Assembly (NCBI GenBank): GCA_018814875.1
Contig: JAHIYH010000046.1
Coordinates: 1 to 55,363, forward strand
Reading direction: 5' to 3'
DNA length: 55,363 nt
Source: Patescibacteria group bacterium
GTDB lineage: Bacteria > Patescibacteriota > Gracilibacteria > Peribacterales > Peribacteraceae
The notes under the pieces: model-generated
The model's database searches: none
What the model was told of the DNA's origin: nothing
Seen by the model: only the letters and a program-made list of their open reading frames with translations
Shown here: positions 1 to 6,798 of the stretch, piece after piece
Layout of the letters: each line of letters begins with the position of its first letter
Position numbering within the stretch: the stretch's first letter is position 1
Program-made: the position numbers and the translations under genes

Positions 1-2
1 TC

Positions 3-110
3 ACACCATTCACTGATTGTCGGAAACCGTTCAAGAAACTTAATGGCACTTATTCTTTGGAACACACGCGTCGAGGAAAGGTGAAATTGCCAAACTATTT
101 TCGGATATGA
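3..110 (+). CDS. Possible 3' end of a gene entering from the left
   Basis: The reading frame starting at base 3 stays open to a TGA at 108-110 and gives a basic tail that begins TPFTDCRKPF and ends in PNYFRI. Composition is protein-like, but only about 35 codons are visible and no family is recognised. A second forward frame is open to 84, so coding status is uncertain. Confidence 0.25.
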   Translation, partial: TPFTDCRKPFKKLNGTYSLEHTRRGKVKLPNYFRI

Positions 111-192
111 TTAAAAGGCGCCCGAAATGAAACGCTTACTTGCCATGAAGTTGCTGAAAAACACTCCACAGAGTGTTTTGAAGCGTACTTCG

Positions 193-267
193 TGGTAGCC
201 CGTAGGAGAATCGAACTCCTGTTACCAGGATGAGAACCTGGCGTCCTAACCATTAGACGAACGGGCC
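193..267 (-). tRNA. tRNA-Glu (anticodon CTC)
   Basis: Read on the minus strand, the acceptor GGCCCGT pairs with ACGGGCT (one G-U pair). The D arm carries the usual TAATGGTTAGGA. The anticodon stem CCAGG/CCTGG encloses the loop TTCTCAT, giving anticodon CTC. The T arm is AGGAG-TTCGATT-CTCCT and CCA is encoded. Its body is nearly identical to the tRNA-Glu(TTC) at 38604; the two would share the Glu codons GAA/GAG. Confidence 0.95.
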
Positions 268-321
268 ATGGTGGAAGTATAGGCAGAGAGTAAGCGTGTG
301 CAAAGTAGAAGAAGCTTTGTT

Positions 322-390
322 TAGCAATTAGCAATTATCATTTAGCTAAAAGCTAGAAGCTAAAAGCTAGAAGCTAGAAGCTTCTAAGTC
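322..390. repeat. Word-type tandem repeat spacer (AGCTAGAAGCTAAA family)
   Basis: Short words such as TTAGCAATTA and AAAAGCTAGAAGCT are repeated head to tail with small variations just before the PH-domain gene. AGCT is palindromic, so the array can fold on itself. Similar arrays built from different words fill most spacers as far as 36 kb. No gene is visible in the 268-437 interval. Confidence 0.8.
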
Positions 391-437
391 CAATATTCTC
401 TTCCTCAAACGCACCTTCTCCACTATCCTTACCAACC

Positions 438-998
438 ATGCGCATCTTCGCTCTGGAAACCAACGTAAACAAGATCAAAAAACGCTTCTGTCACGAAGGG
501 GAAGAGGAAATATTGCTCACGTATTACCACGGACTTTCGTTCTTGTTCGCTATCTTGCGTGAGATTCTTATTACTATTGGATTAGCTGCTTTGGGTGTGA
601 CCGGATGGTTCTACAATTGGCCTATCCTCTGGACGGTGGGAATTCTCTCGTTCTTGTGGATCGTTTTTGTTTTCTTCAATCTGGTCAAAGCATATATAGA
701 TTGGGCGTACGATTTTATTCTCATTACCACAGACAAAGTGATCCTTCTGGATCAGACCTCGTTCTTTAAAAGGGAGATCAAACCAATTCATATAGAGAAC
801 ATTGGCGGTGTAAGTACCGAGACACAATTCTGGGACATCTTCCCGTTTGGTACTCTTTGTATTCACCTTAAAGAAGGATTAGGAGGGCAGAGCATTACTA
901 AACATTACGTTCCTCGCGCGCGAAAAGTAGCAGGTATCCTTTCCGACATAATCACTAAATATCAGCGGAAGGTGCCGTCTGCGGCAGATAACAGTTAA
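438..998 (+). CDS. Bacterial PH-domain membrane protein
   Basis: This 186-residue protein has two hydrophobic segments at about residues 35-57 and 62-84. A bacterial PH-like domain (YdbS/bPH_2 style) follows, recognisable from YDFILITTDKVILLD, IHIENIGGV and a short C-terminal helix. The family is membrane anchored and its function is poorly known. A relative lies at 32828-33379 beside an MscS channel. The ATG at 438 has no Shine-Dalgarno sequence, which is the rule in this window. The tail (KVPSAADNS) runs into a GC-rich repeat, so the last residues may not be ancestral. Confidence 0.75.
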   Translation: MRIFALETNVNKIKKRFCHEGEEEILLTYYHGLSFLFAILREILITIGLAALGVTGWFYNWPILWTVGILSFLWIVFVFFNLVKAYIDWAYDFILITTDKVILLDQTSFFKREIKPIHIENIGGVSTETQFWDIFPFGTLCIHLKEGLGGQSITKHYVPRARKVAGILSDIITKYQRKVPSAADNS

Positions 999-1090
999 CC
1001 AGCCTTCGCCCAGCCGTCGCTAAAGCTATGGCCGGCGAGCAAGGCTACGGCTGGCAGGCAGTTAACAATTAACAATTAACAGTTGTCGGT
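999..1090. repeat. GC-rich palindromic repeat followed by GTTAACAATT words
   Basis: CCAGCCTTCGCC at 999 and GGCTACGGCTGGCAGG at about 1043-1058 form an imperfect hairpin. GTTAACAATTAACAATTAAC words follow. The stop codon of uvrC, on the opposite strand, lies inside these words. Related GC-rich repeat material occurs at 10790-10995 and inside uvrC at about 3225-3300. It may act as a shared terminator for the two convergent genes. Confidence 0.7.
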
Positions 1091-3481
1091 TAATGTTGCT
1101 TTTAGATTTGCGAATTGGGTGTTATCAAGGATGCAAAGAAGTTCCTCATCCGATGCCTCCCGAACCCCTTCCGCAGATCCAAACCTCTCCAGTAATTCTT
1201 TCTTAGTCTTCTCTCCAATTCCAGGAACATCATCAAGTGCAGAATGAATCGCCGATTTAGTGCCTTTCTTCTCTCTGAGTTTGTTTGCAAATCTGTGAGC
1301 TTCGTTCCTAAGTCGCATAAGTAGGAATTTGGCTTGGGAGTCCTTGGGGAAGGGCGTAGGGCGTTGGGCGTTGGGCGTAAATACCTCTTCTTCACGTTTA
1401 GCTAGTCCAATAACTGGAATATCAAGTTCGAGTTTCTTGAGGACTGAGGCTACAGTTGAGACTTGTCCTTTCCCGCCGTCGATTACGAGGAGGTCGGGTT
1501 TGGTGTTAAGGGATTTATCGTCACGATGCTCTTTAACTGAGTACATCATAATAATCCATCCTTTTGGGACTTTTCCAATCGATTTTGGACCATCGTGAAT
1601 GAATTGAAATCCAATTTCCCCGTAGTATTCTGCCAAGTTAGATCTGAGTAATGCATAAATCTTGCCGTTCTTCTCTCGGCTAAGAATCTTTCTGCAAAGT
1701 AACTGTCCCAGTTTTCTACCGCGATAATCTTTGTGAATCCACAGAGACATAAATTCTTTTGTACCGTCTTTATGTGGAAAAATTCGTGCGCAGCCGATGA
1801 TATGGTCTTCTAAGCGTGCAACAATGAAATCTTTTTCGTGAATATGTTCGAAGCTTAAATTATCATCATTTCTTATGATGTCGCGAATAATAGTTGTCTC
1901 CTTCTTACGCGCTCTTCCTAATTTGATTCCTTCATCTTTCCATTTCTTCTCTTCCTCCTTAATATTTTGCGTCAGGTACTTAAGGCGGCGGCTCAGAACT
2001 TCATTCAATGCTTTGTAATCATCCACTTCGCCATCTTTCAAAGTTCGAATTGTAAAGGAGCGATATTGATCGTTCGCGGCCTTGCCATTTTTGGCAACTA
2101 CCATACTTCCAACTGTCTCAGTTCCACCTAAATGTGAGATATCGTAGCATTCTATGCGCTTTGGTTTTTCGGCGAGTTGTAGCGTTTTTTCCAGCTCCTC
2201 TAGTGCCGTTTCTATATTCGCGGCTGCCGTTTCCCACTTGGTTTCCATTTGCTTCATCTTTTCTTGGGCATTCTTTTCTGCGAGTATGAGTAGTTTCGAT
2301 TTCTTGCCACGTTCAGGGATTCTGAGTTCTACTTTTTTCTTACGTTTATCTTCCAGCCACTTTTGCAGAAGCTTATGCTCCTCAAGTTCTTCACCTACAA
2401 CTATAACGTCAGGAATGTCTGGAGTAGTGGAATAATATTGAGGAATAAATTGTGATAAAGCTTGGGAAACATTTTCCGCTTCACCCGCGAGTGCCAGACT
2501 AAGTTCATCAATTAGTTTACCGCCACGCACTTTAAATAGGACAACCAGAGCTTTTCCATTTACAACTACCATCCCGAAGATGTCGGTATCTTCATCAGAC
2601 GTATCGGAGACTATCTGAAGCTCCATGCGCTCGATGGATTGTAGAGTATTCCGAAAACTTGCGGCTTTCTCGAATTTCTTGTCACTTGCCGCTTGTTGCA
2701 TCTTTTCTGTGAGTTTCTCGATTGCAGTTTTACGCTTGCCCTTAAGAAAATCAGAGATGTTTTCGATAATATTGTTATATTCTTTTTGGGAGAGTGTACC
2801 CTTGCACAAGCCGCAACATTCGCCGATCTGAAACTCCAAGCACGGCTGCGAATCTTTCGTGAAAACTTTAGTAGGATCTTCACCTTTTTTGATTGATCGA
2901 TTGAGAGCTTCCAGAGATTTCTTGCAAGTTTTGTACGGAAAAACAGTATGCAGCATATCCATTGTCTTCCTGATATTGTCTGTGCCAATAAAAGGTCCAA
3001 ATCCTGTCGTGTTTGGTGCGGTGCCTCTGCGTACAATGTCGATGATTGGATATGGTTCGCGAGAAATTTGAACGTACAAATAACTCTTATCGTCTTTCAT
3101 AAGCACGTTGTATTTTGGTTTATTTTCTTTGATGAGATTTGTTTCCAGAATCAGAGCTTCTAGTTCGGAATTCGTTATAGTCACATCAAAGTCCGCGAGT
3201 TGTTTGCGCATGGAGAGTCTCCACGGGCCCGTCTGCGCCATCTGGGCTTCGGCGGACAGGCCCATAGTCTTATCTTCTTTTTGAGTGCCCTCTTTCGCTG
3301 AATCTACGGGGGGCAAGTAGCTCTTCATCCGGCTCCTCAGATTTTTTGCCTTGCCGATGTATAGGATTGCTCCGTTTTTATCTAGCCATCGGTAGATTCC
3401 GGGGCTCTGCGGCGCTTTTGCTATACGCTTGCGAAGCTGAACAAGATGAGGATTTCCCGCTGATTTCTTTGTGGATGGCAT
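1076..3481 (-). CDS. uvrC: Excinuclease ABC subunit C with inserted GNAT domain
   Basis: This is the nuclease subunit of UvrABC nucleotide excision repair, making the 3' and 5' incisions around a lesion. Seen: a GIY-YIG domain (residues 26-58, PGIYRWLD and ILYIGKAKNLRSR), a UVR motif (about 255-290), the RNase H-like C-nuclease (YDISHLGG at 447-453, LLVIDGGKGQ at 664-673, NEAHRFA at 726-732) and a terminal HhH domain (DVPGIGEKTKK). At 801 residues it is about 200 longer than usual. Most of the excess is a GNAT acetyltransferase-like insert at about 525-650 (SLWIHKDYRGRKLGQLL, LAEYYGEIGF) inside the C-nuclease. A second insert at about 59-90 is encoded by a GC-rich genomic repeat, and a small one at 702-711 by word repeats. 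The reading frame stays intact. Start is ATG at 3481. Confidence 0.97.
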   Translation of the reverse strand: MPSTKKSAGNPHLVQLRKRIAKAPQSPGIYRWLDKNGAILYIGKAKNLRSRMKSYLPPVDSAKEGTQKEDKTMGLSAEAQMAQTGPWRLSMRKQLADFDVTITNSELEALILETNLIKENKPKYNVLMKDDKSYLYVQISREPYPIIDIVRRGTAPNTTGFGPFIGTDNIRKTMDMLHTVFPYKTCKKSLEALNRSIKKGEDPTKVFTKDSQPCLEFQIGECCGLCKGTLSQKEYNNIIENISDFLKGKRKTAIEKLTEKMQQAASDKKFEKAASFRNTLQSIERMELQIVSDTSDEDTDIFGMVVVNGKALVVLFKVRGGKLIDELSLALAGEAENVSQALSQFIPQYYSTTPDIPDVIVVGEELEEHKLLQKWLEDKRKKKVELRIPERGKKSKLLILAEKNAQEKMKQMETKWETAAANIETALEELEKTLQLAEKPKRIECYDISHLGGTETVGSMVVAKNGKAANDQYRSFTIRTLKDGEVDDYKALNEVLSRRLKYLTQNIKEEEKKWKDEGIKLGRARKKETTIIRDIIRNDDNLSFEHIHEKDFIVARLEDHIIGCARIFPHKDGTKEFMSLWIHKDYRGRKLGQLLCRKILSREKNGKIYALLRSNLAEYYGEIGFQFIHDGPKSIGKVPKGWIIMMYSVKEHRDDKSLNTKPDLLVIDGGKGQVSTVASVLKKLELDIPVIGLAKREEEVFTPNAQRPTPFPKDSQAKFLLMRLRNEAHRFANKLREKKGTKSAIHSALDDVPGIGEKTKKELLERFGSAEGVREASDEELLCILDNTQFANLKATLTDNC

Positions 3482-3494
3482 GGGATTATAATAG

Positions 3495-3570
3495 CAGACT
3501 AGCTGATTAGCTGATTAACTGATTAACTTCAAATCTAACCAGCCAATCAGCTAATCAGCTAATCAAATCA
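3495..3570. repeat. Inverted word-repeat array (AGCTGATTAACTG family)
   Basis: CTGATTAGCTGATTAACTG words on the left are mirrored by CAATCAGCTAATCAGCTAATC on the right, giving a long imperfect hairpin between the divergent uvrC and glycosyltransferase starts. It occupies the whole promoter space, so promoters must lie inside or beside it. Confidence 0.85.
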
Positions 3571-3574
3571 AGAT

Positions 3575-4417
3575 ATGGCATACTACACACTAGTGAAACC
3601 ACTAGTGTCCACCCTCATTCTGAACTACAGAACCCCGCTCGCGGCAGTGGAGTGTGTGAAGAATATGCAGGCGCAAACAATGGCAGGTCAGATGGAGATC
3701 ATTGTGATTGATAATCATTCTGATGATGATTCGATTGGCATATTAAGAAATCGATTGGAGCAATTTGAAAATGTACGTATCGCAGAAGTTCCTCGCAATC
3801 TTGGATTTGGAAAAGGGAATAACATCGGAGAACGATATGCAAGAGGGGAGTACATCGTCATCCTCAATCCTGATACCGAACCTGAGCCGGAAATGATCGA
3901 AAAATGTGTAGAAGTTCTTAGGAATGATGAATCGATTGGTATTATCGCTCCCAAGTTAGTCTTTCCCGATGGAGACGTGCGCGATTCATATCGTACATTT
4001 CCAACTATTGCCGATTTGGTAATCAAGCGCACATTCCTCAGGCACATTTTCCCTGGGCGGCTCAAACGGTATTTGCAACACGAACACGATCCACTTTATG
4101 TTCATGATACGGATTGGGTGGTTGGAGCTTGCATGGTAATGAGTAGAAGCTTGTTCGAAAAATTGCAGGGATTCGATCCGCGCTTTTTCCTCTTTTTTGA
4201 AGATACAGATCTTTGCAGGAGGTGTTGGAAAATGGGCAAGCGAGTGCTGTATTACCCTGAAGTAAGTGCAGGGGACAAAAAGCACAGGCTAAGTGGATCT
4301 AGTCTGTGGCCTCTTATGGTGAAAAAAGCAGGAAGATCTCACATTGTTAGTGCTATGAGGTACTTTGGGAAATGGAATTCCTTTAAATGGGAAACCAAGG
4401 AAACCAAGGAATCCTAA
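3575..4417 (+). CDS. Family 2 glycosyltransferase (rhamnosyltransferase-like)
   Basis: A GT-A fold enzyme expected to move a sugar from a nucleotide sugar to a cell-envelope glycan or lipid carrier at the inner membrane. Visible motifs are the N-terminal strand VSTLILNYRTP, the IVIDNHSDDDS motif, RNLGFGKGNN, the metal-binding YIVILNPDTEPE and the C-terminal WVVGACMVMSRSLFEKLQGFD plus FFEDTDLCRR, typical of WbbL/COG1216 enzymes. The start is ATG at 3575. The last residues (KWETKETKES) are coded by the flanking word repeat, so the original C-terminus was probably slightly different. Specific sugar unknown. Confidence 0.9.
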   Translation: MAYYTLVKPLVSTLILNYRTPLAAVECVKNMQAQTMAGQMEIIVIDNHSDDDSIGILRNRLEQFENVRIAEVPRNLGFGKGNNIGERYARGEYIVILNPDTEPEPEMIEKCVEVLRNDESIGIIAPKLVFPDGDVRDSYRTFPTIADLVIKRTFLRHIFPGRLKRYLQHEHDPLYVHDTDWVVGACMVMSRSLFEKLQGFDPRFFLFFEDTDLCRRCWKMGKRVLYYPEVSAGDKKHRLSGSSLWPLMVKKAGRSHIVSAMRYFGKWNSFKWETKETKES

Positions 4418-4470
4418 GGGGAACACCCCTTGGTTTCTTTGGTTTCTTAGGATTCCTTGGCTTCTTTTGG
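4384..4470. repeat. Inverted word repeat / putative terminator after the glycosyltransferase
   Basis: GGAAACCAAGGAAACCAAGG and AATCCTAAGGGG are mirrored by CCCCTTGGTTTCTTTGG and CTTAGGATTCCTTGG around the loop AACA. The left arm is still coding. It makes a very long hairpin followed by T-rich sequence, consistent with transcription termination. Confidence 0.8.
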
Positions 4471-4535
4471 GTTCTTTTTCTTGACCCATTAGATCAATTC
4501 TCGTAGCCTTCTTTGGCTTTTATAGCATTCAACTC

Positions 4536-5219
4536 ATGGATACAATCACTCTTACAGTAACGGCTCGCTTGCCGCAGCAGGTAGCAAAGAAACTCCGAAA
4601 GGAGGGGCAGGTACCGTGTGTGCTGTATGGCAATGATATCAAAAATACTTCTTTACAGTGTACACACAAGGAGGTTTTGAAAGTTTATATCGCAGCAGGC
4701 AAAAGCACATTGGTTGAATTAGATACAGGATCCAAAAAGGTTCCAGTGCTTTTCCACGACATAGCATTCCATCCAGTGTCCGATAAGATCATCCATGTTG
4801 ATTTCTTCGCAGTAGATATGAAGAGGGAGATCGAAGCGAAAGTGCCTATTATCCATCAAGGAGAGTCACCAGCTGTTAAAGATCTGGGTGGTATCCTTAT
4901 CACTCCGCACGATCATGTAACTGTGAAGTGTTTGCCAACTTTGTTGCCACACGAGATTATAGTTAATATCGATCAGCTCAAAGAGTTCGGTGCTACATTA
5001 ACAGTGGCTGATTTGGAGGTTGCCGAAGGTGTTGTTATTGCAGAAGAGCCAGAAACAGTAATTGCTACAGTCCAAGAGCCACGCAAGGAAGAAGTAAAAG
5101 AGGTTCCTGTAGAAGTAGCAGAAGGTGCCGTAGAAGGTGAAGCTGGTGGAGATAAGGCAGAAGGAGCAGTGGAGAAGGCAGAAGGTGGAGAAGGAGATAA
5201 GAAAAAAGAAGAAAAATAA
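4536..5219 (+). CDS. rplY: Large ribosomal subunit protein bL25 (CTC form)
   Basis: This is the 5S rRNA-binding ribosomal protein L25 in its long general-stress (CTC) form. The N-terminal L25 domain starts at ITLTVTARLP and includes GQVPCVLYGND and HIDFFAVDMK-type sequence (HVDFFAVDMKREIEAKVP). The C-terminal TL5 domain follows to about residue 185. The final 40 residues are a Glu/Lys/Gly-rich tail, common for the family. It lies 20 nt before the DUF3048 gene on the same strand and may be cotranscribed with it. Confidence 0.95.
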   Translation: MDTITLTVTARLPQQVAKKLRKEGQVPCVLYGNDIKNTSLQCTHKEVLKVYIAAGKSTLVELDTGSKKVPVLFHDIAFHPVSDKIIHVDFFAVDMKREIEAKVPIIHQGESPAVKDLGGILITPHDHVTVKCLPTLLPHEIIVNIDQLKEFGATLTVADLEVAEGVVIAEEPETVIATVQEPRKEEVKEVPVEVAEGAVEGEAGGDKAEGAVEKAEGGEGDKKKEEK

Positions 5220-5239
5220 TTTGTTCCTAAATTATATTA

Positions 5240-6286
5240 ATGGCTTTGTTTGAACGATTCCTCCTCCTCATTGTCCTCGTGCTCACATTAGGAGTAGGGC
5301 TCTTCCTTGCGAGTAATATTCCGCAAAGCTCACTTTTTACTGTGTTAGAGCCTTTGCCGGGTCCTTTTGATCTTTTGTCGCAAAGTGACAAACCTCTGGT
5401 TGCTCCTTTTTCTGAAATCATTGCCAAGCTCAGCATGATTCCGAATATGAAGAAAGAGATTCCACTTATAGCTGTTGTTATAGAAAATCACGAAGGTGCT
5501 CGACCTCATCAGAAGGGATTGGATGATGCGCTTATGATTCAAGAGCACATTGTGGAAGGGCTTATCTCACGTTTTGTTGTCTTATTTAATGCGCAGAAGC
5601 TTCCAAAAATAGTTGGTCCGGTTCGTTCGCTGCGTAACTACTTCATCGACGCTCTTCTGCCACATACAAACGTAATTATCCATGCGGGAGGTAGCCCAGA
5701 TGCATTGTATCGAACAGCAGGCGACGAAGGCATCTTTGCGATTAATGGTCTTTATTATGATCATTCTACGGACACAGACGAATTTATTCGTATCGATGGG
5801 ATTGCAGCTCCGCATAATCTTTTTACTGGCGAAGAATACATAAAGGATCTTCTTCCAAAGTGGATTAAGCCAACGCAGTGGCCTCCGTACGAAACAGGTA
5901 AAGTGCAGTCGGAAACTGGAGCAACTGCAATTAAAATCAACTTCTTTAATCCATCGCACAATGTGCAGTACAAATACTTCTCCGGATCACGAAGATATGA
6001 GCGTACAAATGGAGGAATCATCAGTGAGGCACATCCTCGCAATGTATTAATTCTAGAAGTTCCGGTGCTTGGCGAAAAGGAATACGGTCGTTTGGATATT
6101 GATATGCAAGGCAGAGGGAGGCTTGTGCTCTTCCAGTCCGGAAAAATAGTTGAAGGTCGATGGAGCAAAGAAGCACCTAAAAAAGCTCATGTGTTTACAA
6201 CTCTAGATGGTGATCCTCTCAATTTCGCGAGTGGTCAAACATGGATGACGGTATTGCCATCGATATCGAGGGTGGATTGGGAATAA
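5240..6286 (+). CDS. DUF3048 (YerB-like) exported protein
   Basis: A 348-residue protein with an N-terminal hydrophobic signal/anchor (about residues 5-25, LLLIVLVLTLGVGLFLAS) and the DUF3048 N- and C-terminal domains. Recognisable parts are AVVIENHEGARPHQKGL, IVEGLISRFVVLF and IVGPVRSLRNYF, then a C-terminal part around VLILEVPVLG. The family includes Bacillus YerB and is extracytoplasmic; its biochemical role is not established. No lipobox cysteine is seen, so it is probably membrane anchored rather than a lipoprotein. It follows rplY closely. Confidence 0.85.
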   Translation: MALFERFLLLIVLVLTLGVGLFLASNIPQSSLFTVLEPLPGPFDLLSQSDKPLVAPFSEIIAKLSMIPNMKKEIPLIAVVIENHEGARPHQKGLDDALMIQEHIVEGLISRFVVLFNAQKLPKIVGPVRSLRNYFIDALLPHTNVIIHAGGSPDALYRTAGDEGIFAINGLYYDHSTDTDEFIRIDGIAAPHNLFTGEEYIKDLLPKWIKPTQWPPYETGKVQSETGATAIKINFFNPSHNVQYKYFSGSRRYERTNGGIISEAHPRNVLILEVPVLGEKEYGRLDIDMQGRGRLVLFQSGKIVEGRWSKEAPKKAHVFTTLDGDPLNFASGQTWMTVLPSISRVDWE

Positions 6287-6301
6287 GATTAGTTAATTGG
6301 T

Positions 6302-6727
6302 TTATAGTTTTTTGTTTTTTGTTATAGGTTGAGGGTTCTTCAGAGTGCGTTTCTGTGTTTGATCGATTGATTGAAGATAATGGATTAGTTTTGCAATCAT
6401 ACTTCCTATTCTTTTCGAATTCCCTGAATGTTTTAAGAATTCCTCTTCTGTGATGTAATTATCGTCCAGTGCATCATAAAGATGTGAGCGAACTTCTCCT
6501 GCAGAGCGTTTTGCATAACCAAGGAACTGAATAAATTCTGGCACTGTCATTGACTCGAAGCCCTCGGCAATATTTGCACATATAGAACGAGATGATCTTG
6601 ATATTTGATCCACAAAGCTAAAATCCCTCTTTACGTGTGATTTCTTGCATATTTCACGTATCTCTTTGATAAGCTTACGACCCTCTCGCCATGCTTCGAT
6701 TTCTTCGAATGAGGTAAAAGTTGACAT
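6302..6727 (-). CDS. Four-helix-bundle protein (23S rRNA intervening-sequence family)
   Basis: A 141-residue protein of the TIGR02436/S23 family: FEEIEAWREGRKL at the N-terminus, then FSFVDQISRSSRSICANIAEGF and FIQFLGYAKRSAGEVRSHL. The family forms a four-helix bundle; members encoded in rRNA intervening sequences gave the name, but most, like this one, are free-standing and of unknown function. It is convergent with the DUF3048 gene (15 nt apart). The C-terminal tail (KNPQPITKNKKL) is encoded by AACCAAAAACC-type words. Confidence 0.88.
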   Translation of the reverse strand: MSTFTSFEEIEAWREGRKLIKEIREICKKSHVKRDFSFVDQISRSSRSICANIAEGFESMTVPEFIQFLGYAKRSAGEVRSHLYDALDDNYITEEEFLKHSGNSKRIGSMIAKLIHYLQSIDQTQKRTLKNPQPITKNKKL

Positions 6728-6798
6728 AGTATAGGAATATAACCAAAAACCAAAAACCAGTAAACCAAAAACTATTTGTTATATATTAGAGTGAAGGA

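Noticed and set aside
95-334. Minus-strand open frame over the tRNA-Glu
   Set aside because: It runs through the tRNA gene and has no protein-like conservation; treated as chance.
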